From positions 22,699,547 to 22,763,546 of the forward strand of contig NC_087067.1 in the NCBI RefSeq assembly GCF_963678635.1: a DNA stretch of 64,000 nt. Direction: 5' to 3'. The notes below the pieces were generated by a model. The model was not told the DNA's origin. It ran no database searches and saw nothing but the letters and a program-made list of their open reading frames with translations. Shown here piece after piece: positions 1-10,903 of this stretch; positions within the stretch are counted from its first letter, which is position 1, and every line of letters begins with the position of its first letter. A program made the translations under genes and the position numbers. The DNA is from Symsagittifera roscoffensis. Taxonomy: Eukaryota > Xenacoelomorpha > Acoela > Convolutidae.

Positions 1-839
1 TTTAACTACTCATTTTGACGTCGGAATTAATTTAACACTTGTTTGAGTTATTAAACTTCAAGAATCTAATTAACACTAAAGTTTTCGACCGACATGCTTG
101 CCACCATTATAAACAATTGACCTTAAATAGAAGTCAACACTTCAAGACGCTGTCCAAGAAGTTGTTATGTAGTTAATTCCAAATGATTGTCACTATGTTT
201 ATTGGTCAAAAAATCTACATGGAATATATAAACAAATCTATTGTATCAATTGCAGAATAATTATAGTCTTAAGACTTGAATTTGGTAATTCACAAACTCC
301 TTGAAAATTTGCCTTTGCCTTCTTTGCTGTCGTTTTCTTTGGCTCTTGTTAGCTTTTTTAGAGCAGGCCAAAAACTAAGTTATTTTAAAGCAGTTTTTAA
401 TAAAAAAATCCTGAAACTCATTAGTTCGTTAATTGAAAAGACAATGATTTCTACTTTTACAAGGCTTTTCATGCAACTTCGATATTGGAAAACATATTTT
501 GAACAATTTGACACGCAGAAGCGAAAGGGAACCATGACATCCAGAATACATCCAATTGTAACATAATTCAAATAATTCTATTCAGACACCGCAATTTAAA
601 AAAATTCAGCGAAAAAATGGGAACACTAAAGAAAGCAGTGAAAATGTTTATGAAAAGTAGACAAAAAACCCATATGATTACTGAACGAGCTTAAAACACA
701 TTTTAACCTTAAGCTTGGAAAGAATAGCCGATTGATGTTCAAGTAGCACAAGATGATCTGACCAAAATTTTTATACGGGTTTCGACTGATTTTAATTCTT
801 AAGAAAAACACGCATAAAAGATGATAAGAACCGTCTAAA
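1..839. other. AT-rich spacer, no gene seen
   Basis: Only short chance reading frames occur here and none has protein-like composition or splice borders. I see no tandem structure or tRNA-like sequence. Confidence 0.5.
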
Positions 840-1320
840 AAATGGCATTAAGTTCACTTTTATGAGTCGGTAACTAAGGCGTCAAATTAAGGTAGACATA
901 AAGCCTAAGTGTTCGATTTTTTTAGTTTCGTAGAAAAACTTCCGAAACTTGGAAATTTTACGTTACACATCAAACGCTCGAATGAAAAAAAAAATTGCCG
1001 GTCGAACGACGTAATACGAAGCGACTAAGCCAAAATAAGATAAACCGAAACCTTTAAAGCCATATAAACATGTAGAAAAAAAAAATAAATTACATGCAAA
1101 GTAAGTTTACAGCTAACATTAACAAAAGTTGCACTGAAAAATTGCTTATTGAACAGGAGTTTGAAACGTTATAAAGAAAAAATTACATCTCTGAATCAGT
1201 GATTTAAAAAAAAATAGTGATTTTGTTGAACAAGTTGTTAACCTGAAAATGTCTGCGTTCCGATTTGATAACGCTTGCTAATCGCAAGTACGCGCAAATA
1301 AAACTAAGTGTTTCGGTAGT
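840..1320. repeat. Dispersed repeat, copy 1 (partner near 26.7-27.3 kb)
   Basis: The right-hand 80 bases (about 1217-1295) closely match 27225-27306, both ending in a small hairpin built from CGCTTGC and its complement. The part further left shares only scattered motifs such as 'actaagcc', so the left border is uncertain. No coding capacity is visible. It is probably a non-autonomous element. Confidence 0.45.
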
Positions 1321-1489
1321 TTTCGTAGAACTACATTAAAAATTAATGAGGTGTAAAAGATCGATAAATTTACTGCAGGCAATCATTTTACATACTGTTC
1401 TCATATCTTGGAAAATATCGAAAACCAAAATCTAACAAGCAGTTGATATGAAAAGGAATTATCAGTGGTAAAAAGGAAAAGCTGTTCAA

Positions 1490-3110
1490 ACGATGTAACT
1501 TTGAAAAATTTCAACTTCTTTGTCAGACCGAATCAGTTCGCAAAATCTTTATCAATTTTTCTAGGCAAGCTATTCAAGCTAACGAACTTTGAATAATTTC
1601 AACTTAATTCATAAAACATTTCATCCAACAAAACGGTTTGCGAAAATCTTCAGTTTTTCTGAGCAACCCATTCAAGTTAGGAATTTTTGGAACAAGGCGA
1701 ATCTCATGACGCAGATTTAAGTTTTTCTATTGAAGCCATGCAAGGGATGAAATTTCGAATTAATTCAAGATACTTCATAGAGCGAATCGGTGCGCAAACA
1801 ATTGAAGTCGCTCTTTATTTAATTTTTTTTTCGGATAATGGAAGCGATTGATCTAGAAAACGTTGAAGTATTTCAAGTTGTTTCATAGAGCGATATAGTT
1901 CCCAAAAAATTGAAGTCTTCTAAGCAAGCGATTCAAGCAACAAAACTTGAAAAAATTTCTAGCGCTAATTTCTTAGCGGTATTCGTTTTGCGAATTTTTT
2001 AAGCTATTCAAACTGTGAACCTTTGGAAATTTTCAAATTATTCCATGAAGCGAATCGGATGGCTGAATGTTTAAGTCTTTCTATTAAAGCCATTCAAGCG
2101 ATGAAATTATTAAATATTCCAAGTTGTTTCATAGAGCGAAACAGTTCACGAAAAATTATTTTTTAACCAGCTACTCAACTGATAAAAATTTCCAGACGCG
2201 AAAATCATTTGTGAAATGTTTAAAACTTTCTAAGCAAGCTATTCAAGCAATGAAAATTTGCAATATTTCATGTTATTTCAGAAAACAAATCAGTTGGTTA
2301 AAAGTTCGAGTTTTTCTAAGCAAGCAATTCAAAGTACGAAACTATGAATTATGTCAAGTTATTTAATAGACCGAATCGATAAGCTTAAATTTTAAATTTT
2401 TCTAAGCAAGCAATTCAAGCTATGTAACTTTGAAGTAATTTTGAAGTAACTTTGAGCCAATCGAATGGTGGAAAGTTCAAATTTTTCTTTTGATGCAATT
2501 CAGACGATGAAGTAATTCGAGTTATTTCATAGACCGAATCAGTTTGCGAAATGTTCATTTTTCCTACCCAATCTTTTTCAAGCAACGAGAATTTGAAATA
2601 TTTCAATTAGTTTCACGAAGCGAATCGGTATGTTTTTCTTAAGCAAGCTAATTAAGCAACAAAAAGTTATTTCATAGGCCGAATCGCGAATTTCTTCGAA
2701 AAGCTATTCAAGCCTTGAAACTTTGAAATATGTCAAGCTATTTCATGGACCGAATCGGTTTGCACTAAGTTTAAGTTGTTTTAAGCAACTTATTCAAGCT
2801 ATGAAACTTCAAAATATTTCATAGAGTGAAAAGCGCCGCAAAAATTTTTTTCTAAGCACTTCAAGCAATGAACTTCTGAAATATGTCAAGTAATTTCATA
2901 GCGCCAATCTCTTGTGAAAAATAAGTTTTTATGAGCAAGCTACTCAAGCTGTGAAACTTTTAAATAATTCAAGTTTTTAATAGACCGAATCGGTTCATGA
3001 AAATTTCAAGTTTTTCTAAGCAAGCTATTCAAGCTATGAAACTTCGAAATATTTCAAGTTATATCATAGCACGAATAGGTTTGCAAAAAATGTTTCTAGG
3101 CATGGATATT
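1490..3110. repeat. Degenerate tandem array, ~85 bp unit
   Basis: About nineteen diverged copies of a unit run in the same direction. Each contains 'caagctattcaagc', then 'gaaactttgaaatatttcaa', then 'atttcatagaccgaatcggt', then 'ttttctaag'. Copies differ from one another by many substitutions and small indels, so this is an old array. The short open frames that cross it (for example about 2124-2366) are by-products of the periodicity and are not called as genes. Confidence 0.75.
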
Positions 3111-3895
3111 TCTGTTTTATGTTGATTTGTTTCAAAATGAAAAGAATCTGTGAACGAAAAAATGTTAAGTGGACAGGTACTGTCTAGCCTTGAAGTGAAG
3201 TTGAATCTAGTTAATTGTGTTCAAAATATTTCGGAATTTTTTCAAAACAAAATCTAGAATGTTCTAGACTGAATGATTCTTAGGCGTTCTGACCTTAACT
3301 TTTTAAAACTTTGCGCTCGATAGCCCCTTAAACATTAGGCCTGATGCTGAAAATATGTCGTTCATTTAATATATGAAGAATATAAGACTAGTTACTAAAA
3401 TAACAAACGCAAGAACAAACATATCGAACAAGAGAATGATTTTGGGAACTCCGAAAATGTTTCTTAAATTGGAAACTTTTACCAAAACAGTTAACTAAAA
3501 CAACAAGTATATGGAAGTAATGCACGGGTAGATTGGAAAAAGATCAAAATATGTCTGCAAGGTTTTAAAAAAAACTAACATAGCGCGCTCTTACTTTTCC
3601 AAAATGTCTCAATTTTCTATCAACAACTTTCCAAAAAAATCACAGGCGATCAATTTTAGCAAAACTTCGAGCTCAGAGCTCTAACATTTTTTAGCAAACA
3701 GTTTTGTTCGTGCAATTTTAAAACATTCCAATGCTGACAAATCAAGTTACTCAATTAACATACCGCTTAAGTTCAAAAACCAAAAACTGATTTTAAATTA
3801 CCTTCAAACCTACTCGGCGAGTTGTTTTCAACAAACACTTGTTTAGCCACAATAAGTCATTTCATTTTCAAAAATGGAAACTATAGTATGTAAAG
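3111..3895. other. Spacer downstream of TRMT10B, nothing recognised
   Basis: AT-rich sequence between the tandem array and the 3' end of TRMT10B. No exon-like frame, tRNA or known repeat was seen. Confidence 0.4.
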
Positions 3896-3956
3896 TTTAT
3901 TTCTCTCAATGTTGTTTTTAAGTTCCATTCAGGTTGCAAGTTTTTGTTCATTTATT
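3896..3956 (-). terminator. Candidate poly(A) signals of TRMT10B
   Basis: Read on the minus strand, AATAAA occurs at 3951-3956 and again at 3896-3901, about 75 and 130 bases past the TRMT10B stop codon. These are normal distances for a short 3' UTR. The hexamer is frequent by chance in such AT-rich DNA, so which one is used is unknown. Confidence 0.35.
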
Positions 3957-4029
3957 TGTCTCTGGCGCGCACTCAAATCGCTTGAAGCAAAATTCATAAC
4001 GAACGGTAGTTTTTCAATTAGCTCTTTTT

Positions 4030-4613
4030 TCAGTCAAGATTCGGAACAATATCTTTATCGTTTTCAGGCAAGTAGTATCCATGTCTTTTGGGCATTCCAT
4101 ATTCCAATGCCATCTCCCAACAATTAGTTTCATAAAACTTTAGCAGAATGTCGAAAACTTGATTGATGCTCAAAATGCGCTTGAAACTGTGTTTATTATC
4201 CGTTCGCTTATCCATTTGCATGTACTTCAGTATGGGTAAACAGGCAGTTCTGATTTTGTGAGCTGAAGCGAATTCCATGGTTTGATTCTTTTTCACCGAC
4301 AAATCGACCAAGCCTCCCAAGATATAAACTCTATCGTTTTCTAAACTCTCCAAGACATTTTCAGAATCAGGGGTTAAATAAATAATTTCTTCGTTTGAGT
4401 AAACATCTAGCACACCTTTTTCATAGAAATCAATGATGTAGTTTAGAAATCCGTGATGTTTCTTGATACATGTGTCGTAAATTGGATTGTGGTGGGAAAA
4501 ATTGCAGAGAATGACGTGAAATGGACGGGTAGACTTCTTGTTTGACCCGTAGATACGTTGAATATGGTCAGAAAGTTGACTGCGCTCTCGGTCGTTCATA
4601 CACGAATCAAAAC
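4030..4613 (-). CDS. TRMT10B: TRMT10B exon 2
   Basis: It follows the acceptor ATTTTAG and starts with the last two bases of the split serine codon. It codes for the remainder of the SPOUT methyltransferase domain and ends at a TAA-type stop after ...PNLD. A frame starting at the internal ATG (4599) would lack the first SPOUT strand. Confidence 0.92.
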
Positions 4614-5999
4614 CTAAAATGCATACTTTTTTAATTTCTAGACCAATTCTTTCAAATCTTTGATTCGAAATTTCGATTCAATTACTGACAAATTCACATG
4701 ATCTTAGAAGTTAATGAACGCAATTTTTTTTATATCATCTTTCGAACTTCCAAGAAACAAATAGATGCCTTCAAAGCACTTCGAATTTCTAGAACAATTA
4801 ATGATAGGTATATTTCTGATAAAATTAACCCAATTTGAGAAAACTGGATCAAAAAGTAAAATTTTATTTCGCAGGTCATTTGATAATAAATTTCTTTTTC
4901 GAAACTAGGAGTCGATAACGTTTTTGCTTTTCGACAGTGGAGTTTACCTTTCTTTTAACAAAGGAATTGAACTGAACTTGAATAGAAATCAAAAATCAAA
5001 CCGCAAAAAAAGTAAATTTGAACCTGAACAAATTTCAAGACTTTTCCAGAAACAAAGAAAAACAAAAAAAAGTCATCACGACCTATATCTTCATCGACTA
5101 TGCAAACAATCAAAACTATATAAGTGAAAATCACTTCGTGCTGTTACACTTCATGAAATCAACATGACTTATACAGAGATATTCGATCTTTCGTAGACGC
5201 TTTGAAAAAGCCTAACAGCATATCCTAATCATCAAATGAACTAAGAGGTGACTTTATTAGAATTTCGAAGAAAGTTAGCATATCAGCAGGATTGAGCATA
5301 TAAGCAGAATTTGTAAGAAAACTTATTAATGGGAGTCTGGTTTGAAAGCGCGCATTGGTTCTCAAAAATTTCTGAAAATTGGGTTGGCTCCGTTCAAATT
5401 TCGCCATCTTAATTAATATTTGCACTATCTTTTGCTAGGAATCGCCGCGATCTCTCCTTCAAAGCGCTATTCGATCTGGTTTTTAAAGTAACCGAATTAT
5501 ATCAATCAAATTAAAGAAAATTAAAAGGATACTAACTCAGATCGATGCAAACTTTTGGAGCGCTATTCTTCGCTTTTCTCAACTTCATATTTATCTCCAT
5601 TTTCTGCTGATTGACCAACTCTTTCCTCGAAACTATTTTGACTTCCTCTTCTTCTTTCTCATCTGTTTTATCGTTTAAACTTTCGCTAGAAGTATTCTCT
5701 AATACTACTTTTTCGTATTTCATTTTATTCTGTAATTTTCTTGCCTCTCGATTTTTTATTCTTCGCTTCTGCCGGTAAACTAATTTCATTTCTTCTCTTC
5801 TCAACTTCCGCTGTTGGTTTTTTGAAAGTGTTTTATTGTTGTCAGCGCTTTCTGGACTATCCAAATCAACGTCAACGCGGCCATTTTCGCTTAATTTATG
5901 GTCCAAATCTTCAGTAACGGATTCAACATCAACACTACTAGCTAAATTAGATACAGTAACAACCGTATCTTGAACGATTTCCTCATTAATAGATGCCAT
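4030..5999 (-). CDS. TRMT10B: tRNA (guanine/adenine-N1)-methyltransferase 10 homolog B, two exons
   Basis: The gene has exon 1 at 5537-5999 and exon 2 at 4030-4613, giving 348 residues. The intron is GT-AG and splits a serine codon; the join reads KVCIDLS-FD. Family knowledge: Trm10 enzymes are SPOUT-fold methyltransferases that use S-adenosylmethionine to methylate N1 of purine 9 in tRNA. Residues 1-150 are a charged leader with a Lys/Arg-rich helical stretch (about 60-105), usual in this family. The SPOUT domain begins near residue 149. Visible signatures are IYGSNKK, YLTPDSE (about 233-239), ILGGLVD (about 252-258, holding the conserved Asp) and INQVFDIL (about 304-311). IYGSNKK and the C-terminal GYYLP match vertebrate TRMT10B better than TRMT10A or C. 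The start ATG at 5999 is the first in frame. The intron carries an old dispersed repeat. Confidence 0.93.
4690..5450. repeat. Dispersed ~0.75 kb repeat X, copy 1 (in TRMT10B intron and exon-proximal spacer)
   Basis: Matches 9905-10480 along most of its length in the same direction, including 'caagacttttccagaaa', 'cctatatcttcatcgact', 'cacttcatgaaatcaacatg' and 'aactaagaggt'. Partial copies lie at about 8480-8800, 12850-13160 and 23480-24130. There is no coding capacity and no clear terminal inverted repeats, so the class is unknown. Confidence 0.65.
5537..5999 (-). CDS. TRMT10B: TRMT10B exon 1
   Basis: Codes for residues 1-154 plus the first base of a serine codon. It begins at the ATG and ends at the donor GTTAGT. 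It contains the basic helical leader and the first strand of the SPOUT domain (VCIDL). Confidence 0.9.
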
Positions 6000-7105
6000 T
6001 GCAATACTCTAAAATAGTTGACGCAACACGAAACTGAATATATCAAACCTATACAGAGGCGAAGCTGCACTTCGCTATCAAGCGGAAAAAACATAACTCG
6101 CGACCGAGCCACTGGCTTTAGACACACATATCCATGGCCTGGTGGAATTTGTTACTTTCACACATACTAAATTCTTATATCAGGCAGCATAGATTGTACT
6201 TCAAAAAGTGGATCTAGCTAAAATATACTGTTTACATAACGCATAAATTTAGCAATAGAGTAGAATTTGGTTGGGGGTAAAATAGAATGATCTATTAAAC
6301 ACTAGAGATTTGAACTTCTCTCACCAGAGCAAAAATCAAATCATTAGAAAAACTACCAATTTGAAGATGTTATTTACCAATTAGAAAAACCTACAACCCG
6401 CAGAAACCTGACAAATTTCGACTGCAATAGTGGTAAGTGAAAAATCAAGCCAGACTTGAGTCAGTGCATTGACACCATGAAAAATTGCATAATATCATTA
6501 ATCCGACTTCGCTATAATTCTGGCTTTTGTATAAGAAACTGATTATTGTACTTGAGACCTAAATCATTATTCATTTACAGCAATAGATCAAGGCTTTTTA
6601 GATTGTTTTTGCTACCCGATTCTTTTATCGGTTTTGTATCATTGAATATTTTATTGTAAGAGTCTGTTATCTAGACAGAGGCGGGGTCATATGCACAAAG
6701 CGGCCCGAAGTCAGTAATTCTACATCTTCAAATGAAATTCATGTGTTCGAACCTGATTAGCTTATTGGCCAATCAAATTCAAACAACATGGTCCGGTATT
6801 TCAATTAAAAAATTTTGCAGATAGAATTTTTAGCCGAAATGACCAAAAACGAAAATTTTTTTCTCTGGTGAATCGATTTTACTCAATTTTTCTTGTTCGG
6901 TCAATTTTAACAAGTTTTATTTGAAGTTATATTGATTATTTGGTAAGTTTCCAAGTTTTTAGTAATTTCGGCTAAAAAGATCATTGAAATGTATGAGCGT
7001 GTTGCTTCATTTTGATTTGCTTAAATTAGCCAATCAGATTCGACCGCATAAATTTCAGCTCTAGATATAAAAACATTGATTTTGGGCCGTTTAATGCCCA
7101 AGACC
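6000..7105. other. Upstream region of TRMT10B, no gene
   Basis: This is the presumed promoter side of TRMT10B. No TATA box or CpG-rich patch stands out. Near 6056-6080 there is a copy of the short 'gaggcgaagctgcacttcgc' hairpin motif that recurs at the edge of several dispersed repeats in this window. Confidence 0.35.
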
Positions 7106-7440
7106 CCAGAGGCGAAGCTGTGCTTCTCAAACACTAGCGAGAACACGACAAGAAGTAGATCTATAAAATGCACTGAAAAGTAGAAATGTGCCTCGAATTA
7201 GTAAGAATTCAGCTACGTCTCGGATTCGATCTGGGACCTAGATACTTTGCGTCCCACGCACTAACCACGGACGCTTAAAAATCACAAACACTAGCCACAA
7301 ATTATACTGAGAACATGCTATGAAATTTCCACTGCTACATATCGCGATAGCAAAAATTCCACCAATTAAGTGAACAATTTTATTTGCGAGTTAGGTTGCA
7401 AAAAAGAAGGTTCTTACTATTACACTAACGCTCGCAAGCT
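7106..7440 (-). repeat. tRNA-cored element (SINE/MITE-like), copy a
   Basis: On the minus strand the middle (about 7205-7285) resembles a tRNA gene: a B-box-like segment, and an A-box side that in better copies reads TGGCTGAGTGGTTAG. Outside it lie conserved flanks ending in 'aacactagcgagaacac' on the left and 'attacactaacgctcgc' on the right, which are partly inverted copies of one another. It is a short form compared with the copies at 22.0 and 31.4 kb. Confidence 0.6.
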
Positions 7441-7553
7441 CGTTATTGTTAACATAATCCTATAAGGGTAAAATTAGAAACTCGATTATCTAGGAATCTA
7501 GTCCTTTCATTTATATATCAATGGAATTTTAGTAACAATCTCCCTTTCTGAGA

Positions 7554-7820
7554 GGGTACCGCGACAACTCGCAAGAAAAGACAACTCGCAACAAAAGACA
7601 ACTCGCAACTTTATATTCTCGGTTTAAGGTCGCCGGTGGGCACACATCGCCGCTTCACGGCGATAACCGACTCTGAATTTTGTATAAAGTCCTACCCTCT
7701 GTTGGCAAGCTCACAACACGTTGGCGCGACTACGACGGTGAGTATATTGCGAGTTGTCTTTTAATGCGAGTTGTCTTTTATTGCGATTTCTCTTTTCTTG
7801 CGAGTTGTCGCATTACGCCC
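7554..7820. mobile_element. Foldback-like non-autonomous element 1
   Basis: Both arms consist of a 17 bp subrepeat, in opposite orientation: about three copies of GACAACTCGCAACAAAA on the left (from 7561) and about four complementary copies on the right (to 7811). The central core (about 7689-7735) holds 'cctaccctctgttggcaagc' and 'aacacgttggcgcgact', almost identical to the core of the element at 18.5-18.9 kb. If the ends are taken as GGG...CCC, a TGAGA direct repeat flanks it (7549-7553 and 7821-7825). There is no open reading frame. It resembles Foldback-type elements, whose long inverted repeats also contain subrepeats. Confidence 0.7.
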
Positions 7821-7829
7821 TGAGAACAC

Positions 7830-9330
7830 GCATATATTAAAAAAAAGTTCACGCTTCAACCGGCGTATCAGATTCTACTAAGAAAAAACGATACCTTTTT
7901 AGTCGAATAAACATTTTCAGATAGGAAAAAAAACAAAGTAGAAGCAAGAAAAAGTACCTCTGAGCAACAAAAAAACGCAAAAGAATCCACCTGGTACTTG
8001 AACAGTATACTGCGGATGGAAAAATCTCAGATTCTAACTCTACAGGCCCTAAATTGTATTCAATAATAAAACACTTTAAAGATAAACCTTCGTGTAAATT
8101 ATGTAAATACATTTTCCAAGATGAAACAAATCAAGAACTAGATTGCAATGCGATTGCTCTCGCAAGTGCAAATAAATTCGCTCATCTTAAGCCTTGCAGC
8201 CTGAACGACAGGTTCTAGAGAAAGGGCTTTGAAAAAGCTTAAAGTGGTTTTTCATTAGCGTATAAAGTACGCAAATCAATTGCAAAAAGACTAGACTTGA
8301 TTTGGAAAACTGTACTAAACTTAGCACTTTTATAACGAGTACACTTCATTGAATCCATTCTTAGCTGACTGGATCATAAAATGTTCTAGAAACCTCATTA
8401 AAACGGAAATTAAACTGAAGTCGCGCGTATAACAATTGTTCCTACTATTATTCATAAAATGCAAAGAAACGGAAAAAAATCACGTATTTGGAAATAAAAA
8501 ACTTCAATTTTCGAATGTCAAGAAATTATAAAGTGCTTTTTTATCTCTTTTAGTTTCAAGTACAATTTATGATTGACACGTTTTGAAAACAAATTAATCC
8601 ATTTTGAGAAAAGGGTAACCTGAGAGAAAACTGGATGAGACATTTGAGAAAAAGCTGGAAAATCTGAAACTGAAACCCACTTTGCAAGATAGAAGCTGAG
8701 CATGTTCTTCGTGACCTTTAATCTTTTGCTGTTCAATAGCGGAGTTTGCTTTCCTTTTTTGCAAAAAGGCCACCAAATAAGTAAAAACTTTCAATGAACA
8801 CTTTCATTTGCGACTTAGGTTGGAAAAAGTTGAATCGTACCATCACACTACGTTGCGCTTATTTAATCAATAATTTCAATGCGTTCCTTGACACTTCAAA
8901 CTACTTTTTAGGTTTTTTTAGCTGTTATTCTCAAACTCAAATGCTATTCTGAAACTTAAAAAAAGCACCAATCATTATTGCATGATTTTGTTTTTATTTC
9001 GCTGTTAAAAGACGAGCTTAAAAATCACAAATCACAGTGCCAAAAGGAAATATGAGCACAACCAATTTAATTATCCAAAAAATCACACAACCTAGATATG
9101 CAAAATTTTCATCGCTTATTAATACTGATATATATATATATATATATATATAAACAACAGACAGAAAGAAACGTGTCAAAAAACTCAAGGAGACAAAAAA
9201 TATTAACTTTAATTGAACATTTTCAAATTTCCAGCTTCGAATAAAAAATATATGAGCTTTAAGCTCTTTGAAATTCAAGAACTGTTCATGAAAGGCACTT
9301 TTTTGTGAAAATAACCAAAATTCAACACAT
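7830..9330. other. Spacer with a partial repeat X and a TA microsatellite
   Basis: About 8480-8800 resembles repeat X ('gattgacacgttttga', 'ttgagaaaa'). A TA dinucleotide run lies at about 9127-9152. No gene is supported; the open frames here have no protein-like composition. Confidence 0.4.
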
Positions 9331-9690
9331 AGGCGGAGCTGCGCTTTGCAAACACCAAAGAACACAAAACGGCAGCTCTATAACGAGCAATAAGAAAAAA
9401 TAGAAATAAGCCTCGAATTAGTAAAAATTAGGCTACGTCTCGGATTCAATCTGCGACCTAGAAATTATGAGTCTAGCGCACTAACCACTCAGTTAGGGAC
9501 GCTTAATAAATCACCACAAACACTTGCCACAAATAAAGCAGAGAACAGGTGGTATGAAATTTCCAATGTTACAGATCGTGATTATATCAAAACTGCCACC
9601 AAATAAGTGAACACTTTTAAGGACCACTTTTATTTGCGAGTTGAGGTGGAAAAAGAAGGTTCATACTAATACACTACGCTCGCTAGTCTA
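9331..9690 (-). repeat. tRNA-cored element, copy b
   Basis: Same structure as the copy at 7.1 kb. The tRNA-like part (about 9432-9510, minus strand) has an A-box-like CTGAGTGGTTAGTGCG and a decayed B box. The right end is 'cactacgctcgctagt'. It sits next to a copy of repeat X. Confidence 0.6.
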
Positions 9691-9719
9691 AGAAGTGAAT
9701 CAATGGGTAAATGGTTTTT

Positions 9720-10480
9720 CCGCTAGAATAACTAAAAATAAAATCCACTTTCAAAGTAGAAATCGATCAGGTTTTTCGCGCCATTTCCGCTTTCGTATTT
9801 GAAGAGCGCAGTTTGCCTACCTTATAGCAAATGAAATTCGAAATAAATTCAAGAACGTAGCAAAACATAACCAACAGACAGATGGAAAAGGGTCAATGAA
9901 CTCAAGTAGACAGAAAAAATGGACTTATTTTTATGAAAAAATCTCATTATCCAAAATTTAAAGAAAAATTAGATAGTCTTAAAGCTCTTTGCATTTCTAG
10001 AACTTTTGATTGACACTTAGTTGAACAAATAAACCCAATTTGAGAATACTAAATCAATTAGTAAAGTTTCTCCTGACCTTTACATTTTGCTATACGCCTT
10101 CCTTTTAACATAGGAAATGAACTGACCTTAAAAAAAACCACAAAAAGTAAATCTGAGCCTGAACAAATTTCAAGACTTTTCCAGAAAAACAAAACGAAAA
10201 TCACTACCTATATCTTCATCGACTCTTAAATAAACCAAAACTATAAGTGAAAATCACACCGTTCTGTTACACTTCATGAAATCAACATGACTTCTACAGA
10301 GATATTCACTACATTCGCAGACTCTTGAAAAAGCGTAACAGCGCTTACGTAACCTAATCGTCAAAAGAACTAAGAGGTAATTTTATTTCAATTTCGAAGC
10401 AAATTAGCATATCAACAGAATTGAGCATTAAGCAGAAATTGTACGAAACTTGTTACTGGGAAAAAAAGTCTAGTTCCCGA
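9720..10480. repeat. Dispersed repeat X, copy 2
   Basis: Best partner of the copy in the TRMT10B intron; similarity is strongest over 10060-10480. No coding capacity. Confidence 0.65.
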
Positions 10481-10840
10481 TTAAAAATACTGTCATTTAA
10501 ACTATGTTTTCTAAACGTCGGGCTTGATAGACCTATAACTTATATGAATATTTCAATCCCAGCTTAAAATACTATTCAAGCTCATTCTATACTTCAGTAC
10601 CAATTAAAGCTTTTGGGTGAAAAAACAATTTCAAGGAAGAAGATATTTGTTACATTAATCATAAATAACACAAAATATCAACAACTGACAAATAAAACCA
10701 GGAAAAACGTTTGTTGCATCCAACAGATTGTGGATCAATATAATACATCATCAAAAAAACTGAGCTTAACATTCAGACATCATTAAAATGAAATAATCAA
10801 CAACGTAGCTATAGTATTGCATCGTGGGTGGTGTTTTAGG
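10481..10840. other. 3' flank of THOC2
   Basis: The 3' UTR of THOC2 should lie here on the minus strand. I found no convincing AATAAA in the first 200 bases after the stop. Confidence 0.35.
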
Positions 10841-10903
10841 TTAGGCATCGTCTTTGGCAGCTTTCCGTTTGGATTTTCGTGCGGCATCGTCAACCGGCTC
10901 GAT
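10841..10903 (-). CDS. THOC2: THOC2 exon 24 (last)
   Basis: Codes for [20 protein letters not shown] and the stop. Acceptor ATTTCAG. Confidence 0.88.
   Translation of the reverse strand: MEPVDDAARKSKRKAAKDDA

Noticed and set aside
4924-5127. Lys-rich 67-codon frame upstream of TRMT10B exon 2
   Set aside because: It lies in repeat X and the matching region of copy 2 (about 10.1 kb) does not keep the frame.
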